Assembly: GCA_017430945.1 (NCBI GenBank)
Contig: JAFRMB010000171.1
Span: forward strand, 1 to 20,504
From: Clostridia bacterium
GTDB taxonomy: Bacteria > Bacillota_A > Clostridia > Christensenellales > Aristaeellaceae
Length of the DNA stretch: 20,504 nt
Direction: 5' to 3'
The stretch's first letter is position 1, and each line of letters opens with the position of its first letter. A program made the position numbers and the translations under genes. The notes under the pieces were generated by a model. It made no database searches and was not told the origin of the DNA. It saw nothing but the letters and a program-made list of their open reading frames with translations. Below are positions 6,668-14,018 of the stretch, piece by piece.

Positions 6668-7345
6668 ATGCGCGGTGTGGCATATGGCGTGGGCGTGGGC
6701 CCGGGCGATCCGGAGCTCATGACGTTGAAGGCGGTTCGCGTGATCCGCGAATGCGGAGCGATCGCGTTGCCGGGGGAGTCGCCCCGGGCGTCCGTGGCAT
6801 ACAGGATCGCGGCGGCGGCCGTACCGTCGCTCGCGGAGAAAGCGTTGCTGCCGATCCCCGTACCGATGGTGAAGGATCCTGCGCGCGTGGCCGCAGCGCA
6901 GGTTGACGCGGCGGCCGCCATCGAGAGTATCCTGGAGAAGGGTCAGGACGTCGCGTACCTCACGCTGGGGGATCCCTCGCTGTACTCGAGCTTCACCGGC
7001 ATCCGGCGGCGGCTGGAGGCGGACGGCCATGCCGTGCAGACGGTGCCCGGGGTCACCTCCTTCTGTGCGGCAGCGTCCCGGCTCGGCATGCCGCTCGCCG
7101 AGTGGGATGAGCCGCTGAGCGTGGTGCCCGCGGCGCATTCGCTGGACGGGCTCGCCGGCAGTGGCAACTGCGTGATCATGAAGCCTTCGGGGAGACTTGC
7201 GGAGATCCGGTCGCTGCTGCGCGACAGCGGGCGCAGCGTCGGCATGGTGGAGAACTGCGCGATGCCCGGCGAGCGGGTCTTCATCGGCGCGGACGCCATC
7301 CCCGACGAAGCCGGTTATTTTTCGCTGATCATCGCAAAGCGTTAG
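6668..7345 (+). CDS. cbiL: Precorrin-2 / cobalt-precorrin-2 C20-methyltransferase
   Basis: A 225-residue SAM-dependent tetrapyrrole methylase that adds the C20 methyl group to (cobalt-)precorrin-2 in corrin ring synthesis. Family motifs are visible in order: GVGVGPGDPELMTLKAVR at the N-terminus, YLTLGDPSLYSSF in the middle, VPGVTSFCAAASRLGMPLAE, and a C-terminal YFSLIIAKR. Length is normal for CbiL/CobI. A GTG at 6662 would add two residues but lies only 4 bases from the GGAGG; the ATG at 6668 has ideal spacing (10 bases) and is preferred. It stands alone: no other cobalamin genes flank it. Whether the substrate carries cobalt (anaerobic route) cannot be read from the sequence, though a clostridial host suggests it. 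Confidence 0.9.
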   Translation: MRGVAYGVGVGPGDPELMTLKAVRVIRECGAIALPGESPRASVAYRIAAAAVPSLAEKALLPIPVPMVKDPARVAAAQVDAAAAIESILEKGQDVAYLTLGDPSLYSSFTGIRRRLEADGHAVQTVPGVTSFCAAASRLGMPLAEWDEPLSVVPAAHSLDGLAGSGNCVIMKPSGRLAEIRSLLRDSGRSVGMVENCAMPGERVFIGADAIPDEAGYFSLIIAKR

Positions 7346-7414
7346 ATATGTTGGCTGCTCGTAACAAATATTACAAGTTGTTTGTCGATTTGCCACAATC
7401 TGGGAATAATGCCG

Positions 7415-7423
7415 TGATATAAT
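7415..7423 (+). promoter_or_regulatory. Extended -10 promoter upstream of the long operon
   Basis: TGATATAAT is an extended -10 box (TG at 7415-7416, TATAAT at 7418-7423). No good -35 lies at the right distance, which such promoters tolerate. The surrounding 7350-7445 stretch is unusually AT-rich for this window. A second TATAAT at 7437-7442 is too close to the start codon to be the main promoter. Confidence 0.6.
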
Positions 7424-7458
7424 ACCTATTGTAATGTATAATATGGAGGGCGTATGCG

Positions 7459-8049
7459 TTGGAGGGACCTCTTGCAGACGTCTTTTTGAGCCGGGCGGGG
7501 CTTCCGGCGGACGCTGAACTGCGGGCGCGGGCCGAGGCGTTCCTCAAAGCGCGGCGCATCCACCCATCGGTGCTCAGGCGCATGCCGGACGCGCTGCTGG
7601 CAGCCTACGGGCGCCATCTTGCGGCCGGGTTGCCGATAGATTACCGGTATATGGTGGACGGATCCGCCGATCCGCTCTCCGGGCGCGTGCGGCTCTGCGG
7701 ACTTCAGACATTGGTGGCGGCGCTGCCCGCCGGAGCGACGGTGCAGTCGCTGGTGGCGGACTTTGCCCGGGGCGTTTGGTACAGTGACGAAAACCGGCCG
7801 GTGTTCGAGGACGTGTGCCGGGCCTCTTGTTCGGGCACGCTGGACGACGCGCTCAGCGCGCGCATGCGGGCGATCCTCCAGGCAAACGCATCGTGGCCGG
7901 AAGACGGCGATATGCACCCACCGTCCCTTGACGTGGTGCCCGCGTGCCTGGCACTGGAGATGGACGGCAGGGTGGCGCGGGCGCTGCCTGCCTGGCATAG
8001 AAGTTACCTGGACACGATGAACGCGCTGTTTGAAGCGGTAAGGCGGTAA
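7459..8049 (+). CDS. Hypothetical protein, first gene of the protease/partner-switch run
   Basis: A 196-residue soluble protein that I do not recognise. It has no signal peptide and no clear membrane segment. It is Ala/Leu/Arg-rich and looks mostly helical, with a PEDGDMHPPSLDVVPA linker near residues 147-162. The start is TTG at 7459, chosen because GGAGGG (7445-7450) sits 8 bases upstream; no in-frame ATG or GTG precedes it. A TTG at 7486 is an alternative. It ends 17 bases before the large secreted protein and follows the extended -10 promoter, so it probably leads that transcript. Confidence 0.72.
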   Translation: MEGPLADVFLSRAGLPADAELRARAEAFLKARRIHPSVLRRMPDALLAAYGRHLAAGLPIDYRYMVDGSADPLSGRVRLCGLQTLVAALPAGATVQSLVADFARGVWYSDENRPVFEDVCRASCSGTLDDALSARMRAILQANASWPEDGDMHPPSLDVVPACLALEMDGRVARALPAWHRSYLDTMNALFEAVRR

Positions 8050-8066
8050 ACGGACGGAGGCGGAAG

Positions 8067-11000
8067 ATGAAGCTCCACGATCGGCTGCGGAGGGCGATGG
8101 CCTGGGCGCTGGCAGTTTTGCTGCTCAGCGCGCATTGCCATGTCCCGGCGGCCGCGGAAGCGCTTCCGAATGCCGTGCCCGAGGCCGTCGAAGTCGAAGC
8201 GGCTGAGCTGTTCGCGGATCCTGATCAGGACGTTGACGCGGCGGCAGATGTGCTGCTCGCCGCCCCGGCGGAAGCCGCGGTGCGGGAGCTGGCCGCGTTC
8301 GAGCTGTTCGCCGGGGAAGACGGGGAAGAGCCCGTTTGTGCTATAGACGAGTCATGGGCGCTGCCCGATCTGGACGGCAGCGATGTTGATGATGATGTCG
8401 ATAATGTGGGTGGCAGCACCGATGCCGAAGATGATGCCGATGCTGCGGCAAATGACGAAGCCGGTTTGGACGATGGCGGCAGCGATGGTGCCGGCGACAT
8501 TGGAAATGATGATGTCGATCCGGACGACGTTGAAAACATAGATGCCGACGGCGATGCGGACGGGACCGGCGATCCGGATAGCGAGAACGATCCTGGCGAA
8601 ACCGACGACGCCGACGATGAAGTCGGCAAAGGCGAAACCGACGACGCCGGCGATGAAAGCGGCAAGGGCGAAACCGACGACGCGGATGACGCAGACGGCG
8701 AAAACAGCAACGGCGAAGATACCGACGTCGAAGATACCGACGGCGATGAAGGCGGCGATCCAGATGCGCTGCTCGGTCTGGCCGGGGCGGACGAGGCCCC
8801 CGCACCGCTCCGTCTGAGCGCGACCTCGCTGAAGCTGGGCCTGAAGGAGCGCCGCACGCTTGGCGTCGAGCTATCGCCGCCGGAGGGCGAAACGGCGGAG
8901 CCTTTGAGATTCAAGTCGTCGAAACCCTCGGTCGTCTCGGTGAGCGCCGGCGGCGTGCTGAAAGGCCGCAAACGCGGCAGGGCCGTCATCACGGTGAGCG
9001 CGGGGGCATATTCGGCGCAGTGCACCGTGAAGGTGTGCAAGGCGCCAAAGAAGGTGCGCTTTACCTCCAAAAAACTGTCTATCGGCCTGGACGAGGCCCG
9101 GAAGCTCGGCGTGCGCCTGCCCAGTGGCAGTGCGTCACAGCTGAGGTTCTCCTCCAGTGACCAGAGCATCGTGCAGGTGGACGCCGACGGCCTGGTCACA
9201 GGCGTCAGCACTGGCAGCGCCACCATCACCGTCAGGACGTTCAACAAAAAGAAAGCCACCTGCAAGGTCACGGTCAAGGCCGCGCCGCAGAGCGTGACGG
9301 TGTCTCCGGAGATGCTCACGCTGGGCGTCGGCCAATCCGGCGCCGTCAAGGCTTCCGTGAACGCGGGCAGCGCGGGCGCGATCAAGCTGATCAGCGGCGA
9401 TCCGGCCGTGGCATCGGCGAGCGGCTTCAATGTGAAGGGCGTTTCGGTGGGCGAGACCACCGTGAACGCCGCGGCCTACAACGGCGCGAATAAAGACATG
9501 GTCGTCCGCGTGCTGCCCGCGCCGACTTACGTATCGTTTGGGAAAAAGACCATCTACATCGGCCGGGGCGAGCGGCTCCAGCTGAAGCCGGTGATCGACG
9601 AGGGCAGCCACACCGCCTTCAAATACAAGTCGAAGGACAAATACCAGGTGTCCGTGTCCTCAAAGGGCGTGATCAAGGGCCTGCACAGGGGCAGGACCGT
9701 CATCACGGTCACCACCCACAACGGGCTCAAGGCGAGCGTCACCATAAGAGTGACCAACGCGCCCCGAAAGGTGAAGTTCGTTCCCGCAAGTCTGACCCTG
9801 GCCCTTGAAGAGAGCCGGAAGCTGAAGGTGAAGCTCAGCAGCAATTCGGCATCCGCGCTCCGGTTCACCTCGAGCGACCCGGACGTGGTGACGGTGGATG
9901 AAGAAGGCATCGCCACCGCTGTTGGCCCCGGCAGCGCCACGATCACCGTCAGGACCTTCAACGACAAAAAGGCCAGGTGCGTCATCACCGTGGGAAGGCC
10001 GGACGTGATGCCCGAGCCGCCGCGGGACGTAACGGTCGAGGCGACAGGGCCGTCTTCCGCAGTGGTGAGCTGGTCCGCCGGCGCGCAGGCTGAGGGCTAC
10101 CGGGTCTACGTCGGCTCGAGCCCGTCCTCGATGGAGCTCTACGGCGACTATCCCGCGACCGCCCGCCAGGCGGTGTTGCGGGGGCTCACGCCCGGGGAGA
10201 CCCTGTATATCTGCGTGACCGCGCAGAACGTCTGCGGCGAGACGCTCCGTGAGGGCGAGGTGACCGTGACGCAGCCCGAGCCCGAGGCGGGGGACGATCG
10301 GGAGATCAGGTTCAACTACGACGGTCCCATACTGCTCAGGGTCGGCAGCACCCGCGAGATCACGGCGACGCTTTCGCCGGAAGGGGACCTTTCCGGGTTG
10401 TCGTGGGAGAGCACCGCGCCGGCCATCGCCGCGATCACCGCGGGCGGCTCGCGCTGTGTCGTCACCGCCCAAAAGCCCGGTACGGCGACCGTATCGGCGA
10501 CGCTGGACGGAGCATCGGCCCGCATGACGGTCATGGTGGTGGACATCACCGACGGTTCCGCGGAAAATCTGAACAGGGTACAGCAAGCCGTCGCGCGCCA
10601 TGATCAGCTCATGGACGAGGCGAATGGCGACGACGTGATCTGGCAGCTGATCGCCGGCGCGCTGCGGAGCGTCGACGTGCTGGAGAGCCGTGTGAACGAG
10701 ATCATCAGCCGCGTCAAGGGCGCGGGCGACAGCTTCCGGGACCTGTATGTGTTCTCCTTCGGCAGCTATGCGATCGATGGCGACGCCACGACCGACAAAA
10801 ACGGCGCGGCGATCTCTGCCAGTCAATTCCTGCCGAGGGACAACACGGTCTATCTGCCGCGCTCGAGCCTGAGCAACGCGGGCTATGCCTATGTGCTGCT
10901 GCACGAATCCGGCCATGCCATCGACTACAACGCCCAGGGCGACAACGCGCTCGAGTCGCAGAACGACGATGCGTATGACGCTCTGATGACGGATGTGCGC

Positions 11001-11540
11001 GCGATCCTGAACGGTCGCATCGCCGATGCCGCGGACGACGCCGGGGTGGTCCTTGATGAGATCGACGGCGATGCCGTGATCGACGCGCTGCTGAACTACC
11101 GCGCGCTGCTGAATTACGACGAGGTGGTCGGCGCGCTGTCTGAGGACGAACAGAAGGTGTACCAGTGCCTCGTGGACAACGTGAAGAACGAGATCGATGG
11201 CGACGGCAGCTATGTCGGACTTCCCAAAAACAACGGCATCATGGTCTGGGACGCCCTGGAGGGCGCCACCAACTTCGCCATCAGCGGCAGCTACGGGCAC
11301 AGCTACATCTTCAACATCCCGGCCTACGCGAATGTGGCAAATTACTACTACTACAACAGAAAGGGCGAGCCCAGGATCACCACGGAGCCGTGGGCGGAGT
11401 ATGTCTCCGCCGGGCTCATGGGCGACGCGGATACGATCAGCGTCAACGAGAGCTATCTGCCCACGCTCTGCACGTACTTTGCGGAGAACCTGCTGCCCTC
11501 GGCGATCGAATGGTTCAGGACCAAGCTGCTGGGGAACTGA
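8067..11540 (+). CDS. Secreted multi-BIG2 protein with C-terminal lethal-factor-like zinc metallopeptidase domain
   Basis: A 1157-residue exported protein. Residues 1-32 are a signal peptide (basic start, AWALAVLLLSAH core, cleavage near AAAEA). Residues about 103-235 are Asp/Glu/Gly-rich, including three 12-residue units starting GETDDA. Ig-like BIG2 domains begin near 247, 326, 406, 486 and 565; a fibronectin III-like domain (about 649-738) and a sixth BIG2 (about 747-828) follow. The C-terminus (about 830-1157) carries H946-E-S-G-H950, a zincin motif, and EPWAEYVS (E1107 to S1114), which resembles EFFAEAF of anthrax lethal factor, whose first Glu is the third zinc ligand. The gap between the two motifs (about 160 residues) is much longer than in lethal factor (about 50), so a helical insert is likely. 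No LPXTG, SLH or membrane anchor is seen. Substrate unknown. The ribosome binding site is GGACGGAGG. Confidence 0.85.
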   Translation: MKLHDRLRRAMAWALAVLLLSAHCHVPAAAEALPNAVPEAVEVEAAELFADPDQDVDAAADVLLAAPAEAAVRELAAFELFAGEDGEEPVCAIDESWALPDLDGSDVDDDVDNVGGSTDAEDDADAAANDEAGLDDGGSDGAGDIGNDDVDPDDVENIDADGDADGTGDPDSENDPGETDDADDEVGKGETDDAGDESGKGETDDADDADGENSNGEDTDVEDTDGDEGGDPDALLGLAGADEAPAPLRLSATSLKLGLKERRTLGVELSPPEGETAEPLRFKSSKPSVVSVSAGGVLKGRKRGRAVITVSAGAYSAQCTVKVCKAPKKVRFTSKKLSIGLDEARKLGVRLPSGSASQLRFSSSDQSIVQVDADGLVTGVSTGSATITVRTFNKKKATCKVTVKAAPQSVTVSPEMLTLGVGQSGAVKASVNAGSAGAIKLISGDPAVASASGFNVKGVSVGETTVNAAAYNGANKDMVVRVLPAPTYVSFGKKTIYIGRGERLQLKPVIDEGSHTAFKYKSKDKYQVSVSSKGVIKGLHRGRTVITVTTHNGLKASVTIRVTNAPRKVKFVPASLTLALEESRKLKVKLSSNSASALRFTSSDPDVVTVDEEGIATAVGPGSATITVRTFNDKKARCVITVGRPDVMPEPPRDVTVEATGPSSAVVSWSAGAQAEGYRVYVGSSPSSMELYGDYPATARQAVLRGLTPGETLYICVTAQNVCGETLREGEVTVTQPEPEAGDDREIRFNYDGPILLRVGSTREITATLSPEGDLSGLSWESTAPAIAAITAGGSRCVVTAQKPGTATVSATLDGASARMTVMVVDITDGSAENLNRVQQAVARHDQLMDEANGDDVIWQLIAGALRSVDVLESRVNEIISRVKGAGDSFRDLYVFSFGSYAIDGDATTDKNGAAISASQFLPRDNTVYLPRSSLSNAGYAYVLLHESGHAIDYNAQGDNALESQNDDAYDALMTDVRAILNGRIADAADDAGVVLDEIDGDAVIDALLNYRALLNYDEVVGALSEDEQKVYQCLVDNVKNEIDGDGSYVGLPKNNGIMVWDALEGATNFAISGSYGHSYIFNIPAYANVANYYYYNRKGEPRITTEPWAEYVSAGLMGDADTISVNESYLPTLCTYFAENLLPSAIEWFRTKLLGN
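8595..8702 (+). repeat. Three 36-bp tandem repeats in the Asp-rich region
   Basis: Units at 8595-8630, 8631-8666 and 8667-8702 encode GETDDADDEVGK, GETDDAGDESGK and a diverged third copy, GETDDADDADGE. They sit in a longer stretch of GAC/GAT/GAA codons. The region is probably flexible, highly negative and able to bind divalent cations such as calcium; the last point is inference. Confidence 0.75.
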
Positions 11541-11566
11541 CGGGCTTGTGAGGAGGCGTTTGTTTT

Positions 11567-12013
11567 ATGAAGCGATGGATCGCGGCGATCCTGGCGCTGC
11601 TACTGGCCCTGGGACCGGCGGCACTGGCCGAGGTGACGGAGCTTTCCGGGTATTACGGACAGGACATCGCCGCAGCGGCGGAGGCCATCGGCGGGCTGAG
11701 TTACGCCTCGGGCGAAGAGTTCGCGGACAACTATGAAGGCGACGGCCTGGCCCTGCGCGGCGACGGCAAGGTGGTGCTCATCGACCTGACCGGCGCAGGG
11801 GACCGCTGCGCGCTGTGCGGTGTCACCGTCGGCATGAAGCGCGACGAGGCGATCGGGAAGCTGGCGGGCCACGTGCAGCTGTGGGATTACGACGAGGAGG
11901 CGGCGTGGATCATCGTCGCCGACGCGGAGGATCAGCTCAACAGCCAGATGCTGGTGGCGTTCTTCGAGGACGGCGCGGTCAGCGGGCTGTGGTACCGGTC
12001 GTCCGAAGCATAG
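11567..12013 (+). CDS. Small secreted protein of unknown function
   Basis: A 148-residue protein with a clear signal peptide (MKRWIAAILALLLALGPAALA, cleavage after ALA). The mature part has a Cys pair (CALC, about residues 83-86) followed by GVTVGMKRDEAIGKLAG, which resembles the recurring VGM-x-x-[DE]-[EA] motif of small periplasmic or surface proteins such as the SmpA/OmlA type. It ends in a beta-rich segment (AWIIVADAEDQL, MLVAFFEDGAVSGLWY). It lies 26 bases after the metallopeptidase gene with an AGGAGG site, so it is probably co-expressed and may be its partner, chaperone or inhibitor. No function can be assigned from sequence. Confidence 0.78.
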   Translation: MKRWIAAILALLLALGPAALAEVTELSGYYGQDIAAAAEAIGGLSYASGEEFADNYEGDGLALRGDGKVVLIDLTGAGDRCALCGVTVGMKRDEAIGKLAGHVQLWDYDEEAAWIIVADAEDQLNSQMLVAFFEDGAVSGLWYRSSEA

Positions 12014-12042
12014 CGTCCATTTTCGAAGGAGGGACAGGAGAA

Positions 12043-12450
12043 GTGAAAGAGATCAGACTGGAAGCCACCATCGAAAACATACCGAGCGTGGTCGCATTTA
12101 TCGACGAGGCCCTGGAGGCCGCGGAATGCGGCATGAAGGCGCAGATGCAGATCGACGTGGCCCTCGACGAGATCCTCGCCAACATCGCCCACTACGCCTA
12201 TGCGCCGGGGACGGGCGAGGTCGTCGTGCGGATCGACATCGACGACGCGGCGCGCGTGGCGACGATCACCTTCATCGACAGCGGTATGCCCTTCGATCCG
12301 CTCCAGAAGGACGATCCGGACATCACGCGCCCGGCGGAGGAGCGGGCCATCGGCGGGCTGGGGATCTTCCTGGTCAAGAAGACCATGGACGCGATGGCAT
12401 ACCGGCGCGAGGACGGGCGCAATTGCCTGACCCTCCAGAAGCGCATTTGA
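12043..12450 (+). CDS. Anti-sigma-factor-type serine kinase (RsbW/SpoIIAB-like)
   Basis: A 135-residue GHKL ATPase of the HATPase_c_2 type. The N box is intact (ALDEILANIAHYAY, with the Glu and Asn expected for ATP and Mg binding), the G1 box is DSGMPFDP, and the G2 region is GGLGIFLVKKTMD. Such kinases phosphorylate a STAS antagonist and bind a partner protein, classically a sigma factor, when the antagonist is phosphorylated. Here two STAS proteins and a PP2C phosphatase lie downstream. The start is GTG at 12043, 10 bases after GGAGGG; the open frame runs further upstream but overlaps the preceding gene there. It starts 29 bases after that gene. No sigma factor is in the window, so its output target is unknown. 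Confidence 0.92.
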   Translation: MKEIRLEATIENIPSVVAFIDEALEAAECGMKAQMQIDVALDEILANIAHYAYAPGTGEVVVRIDIDDAARVATITFIDSGMPFDPLQKDDPDITRPAEERAIGGLGIFLVKKTMDAMAYRREDGRNCLTLQKRI

Positions 12451-12491
12451 CATCGGCGGACGGCCGATGCGAGCAACGGGAGGAATGGACG

Positions 12492-13112
12492 ATGGTTTCA
12501 GAAAAATTCATGGTGAACAGCGAGGCGCAGCGCATGGCGGCGGCGCGGTACGCCACCGAGAACTTCGCGTGGCAGATCAAGCTGGACAAGCGTGATATGC
12601 TGCGGCTCGACCTGCTGGTGGAGGAGACGCTGGGCATGATCAAAGCCATGCTGGATGATTTTTACGGCCAGCTCTGGTTCGTCGCCGACGGGCGGGTCTG
12701 TGAGATCCACTTTGAAGCCACGGCGAACATGGACGCCGACAAGCGGCGCGAGCTCGTCTCCGTGTCCAGCACGGGCAGGAACGCGGCGTCGGGCGGCTTC
12801 ATGAAGAAGCTGGGCGAGATGATGTCCGATATGATCAACGGCATCGGACGCACGATGGACGCCTACGGCGAAGAGACGATCCGCTATGGCATCGTCCACA
12901 CACCGGACATGATGACGCCCAGCGTGGAGCTGGTGCCGGTCTGGACGCTGAAGACCTACAAAAGCGACCTGGATCTGGCGCGCGACGCCGACAGCGCGGC
13001 GGAGGAGGCGCTGGAGGACCTGGAGAAGTCCATCGTGGCCAGACTGGCGGACGATGTGGTCGTCGGCGTCCGGGGGGATCGGATCGATCTGATCATCAAA
13101 AAGACATTCTGA
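12492..13112 (+). CDS. Degenerate RsbW-like protein of the partner-switch cassette
   Basis: A 206-residue soluble protein. Residues 1-75 look like the first half of a GHKL kinase: SEAQRMAAARYATENFAWQI, then LRLDLLVEETLGMIKAML at the N-box position, then LWFVADGRVCEIHFEA as the following strands. The N-box Asn is absent (ETLGM where a kinase has an N) and no DxGxG or GxGL motif follows. The rest, with GFMKKLGEMMSDMINGIG and a C-terminal RLADDVVVGVRGDRIDLIIK, is unfamiliar. It may be a non-catalytic relative that binds STAS proteins or the target. The start is ATG at 12492, 8 bases after GGGAGG. It sits between the kinase and the two STAS genes in the same run. The fold assignment is inference. 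Confidence 0.72.
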   Translation: MVSEKFMVNSEAQRMAAARYATENFAWQIKLDKRDMLRLDLLVEETLGMIKAMLDDFYGQLWFVADGRVCEIHFEATANMDADKRRELVSVSSTGRNAASGGFMKKLGEMMSDMINGIGRTMDAYGEETIRYGIVHTPDMMTPSVELVPVWTLKTYKSDLDLARDADSAAEEALEDLEKSIVARLADDVVVGVRGDRIDLIIKKTF

Positions 13113-13159
13113 CTCAAATCAATATCTCAAAGATGTACATCAACAAGGAGGATACGACC

Positions 13160-13456
13160 ATGACCATCGAAAAGAAGCTGGACGGCAGCGCCCTTACCAT
13201 CGCCCTGGAAGGCCGCCTGGACACCACGACTTCACCGGAGCTGGAGGACGAGCTGAAGAAGAGCCTGGACGGCGTGACCGCCCTGACGTTCGATTTCTCG
13301 AAGCTCAATTATATCTCCTCCGCCGGGCTGCGCATACTGCTGGCGGCTCACAAGGCCATGCTCGACAAGGGCACGCTGAAGGTCACCCACGTCAACGAGA
13401 TCGTGATGGAGGTCCTCGAAGTGACCGGTTTTTCGGATATCCTGACGATCGAATGA
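13160..13456 (+). CDS. STAS-domain anti-sigma factor antagonist, copy 1
   Basis: A 98-residue single STAS domain of the SpoIIAA/RsbV type. It shows the family core: ALEGRLDTTTSPELEDEL, then LTFDFSKLNYISSAGLRILL, where the Ser before AGL (S54) is the likely site phosphorylated by the upstream kinase and restored by the downstream phosphatase. It ends with VTHVNEIVMEVLEVTGF. An open frame extends to 13133, but AGGAGG lies 8 bases before the ATG at 13160, and this start gives the same length as copy 2. The two copies share about 74 percent of residues. Confidence 0.93.
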   Translation: MTIEKKLDGSALTIALEGRLDTTTSPELEDELKKSLDGVTALTFDFSKLNYISSAGLRILLAAHKAMLDKGTLKVTHVNEIVMEVLEVTGFSDILTIE

Positions 13457-13518
13457 GGCGCGTCCCCTTGGGCGGCGCGTGACGGGAGCGCTACAGTGTG
13501 CGACGGGAGGAAATGAAG

Positions 13519-13815
13519 ATGAAGATCATCAAGAATCAGAACGGGACCTCGATGCAGATCGGCCTGGAGGGTCGCCTGGACACCACGACCTCGCCGGAGC
13601 TTGAAAAGGAGCTGAAAGGCTGCCTGGACGGCGTGACGGAGCTTACGATGGATCTGTCGAAGCTCGACTACATCTCCTCCGCCGGGCTGCGCGTGCTGCT
13701 GTCGGCGCACAAGGCCATGCGTGGAAAGGGACAGATGAAGGTCACCCACGTCAACGAGATCGTGATGGAGGTCTTCGAAGTGACCGGCTTTACCGATATC
13801 CTGACGATCGAATGA
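13519..13815 (+). CDS. STAS-domain anti-sigma factor antagonist, copy 2
   Basis: A 98-residue STAS protein, about 73 of 98 residues identical to copy 1, with the same phosphosite context (LDYISSAGLRVLL) and the same ending (VTGFTDILTIE). Differences cluster at the N-terminus (residues 2-15) and at a few helix surfaces (for example 30, 34, 35, 68 and 69), which could change the choice of partner. The start is ATG at 13519, 8 bases after GGAGG; an ATG at 13513 is only 2 bases from that site. The 3' ends of both genes are almost identical in DNA, so the duplication is recent or maintained by gene conversion. Both probably act on the same kinase. Confidence 0.93.
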   Translation: MKIIKNQNGTSMQIGLEGRLDTTTSPELEKELKGCLDGVTELTMDLSKLDYISSAGLRVLLSAHKAMRGKGQMKVTHVNEIVMEVFEVTGFTDILTIE

Positions 13816-14018
13816 CCGTGACGGTGGCCGCCGGATGCCGCGGACGGGTCCGTCCGCGACGCACGGCCGCCGGGTCTCAAAGGGCTGTGGCTCGGCCGGA
13901 GCCGTGGCTCTGTCGGGCATCGAATGAGCGCCAGCGCGCAAGGTGAGAGCGCGGGCGCTCGTGCTTTTGCGGGAAGCGCCACTTTACAGGTGCCGCGGGT
14001 GCGGACAGGAGGAGCGGC
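13816..14018 (+). other. Spacer with hairpins between STAS copy 2 and the phosphatase gene
   Basis: This 203-base gap is the longest within the run. It holds an 8-bp hairpin, CGCGGACG (13839-13846) with CGTCCGCG (13851-13858) around GGTC, and a shorter one, GAGCG (13947-13951) with CGCTC (13956-13960), followed by GTGCTTTT. The similar phrases GTGGCCGCCGG and CACGGCCGCCGG flank the first hairpin. These could lower read-through into the phosphatase gene or stabilise the upstream mRNA. No open frame of note and no clear promoter is visible. Confidence 0.5.

Noticed and set aside
7437..7442. Second TATAAT as main promoter of the long operon
   Set aside because: It would start transcription at or after the ribosome binding site and start codon and has no -35 box; the extended -10 at 7415-7423 fits better.
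8225..9460. Long minus-strand open frame (411 codons) opposite the multi-Ig protein
   Set aside because: Ser/Pro-rich low-complexity translation caused by the antisense of Asp-rich and Ig-coding DNA; no ribosome binding site or family match.
9660..11300. Minus-strand open frame of 546 codons opposite the metallopeptidase
   Set aside because: Arg/His/Gly-rich shadow translation with no domains; the plus strand has a complete, recognisable protein.
13919..13927. ATCGAATGA as a scar of a third, deleted STAS gene
   Set aside because: The same nine bases end both STAS genes, but the bases before it show no further similarity. Nine bases are too few to support a third copy.
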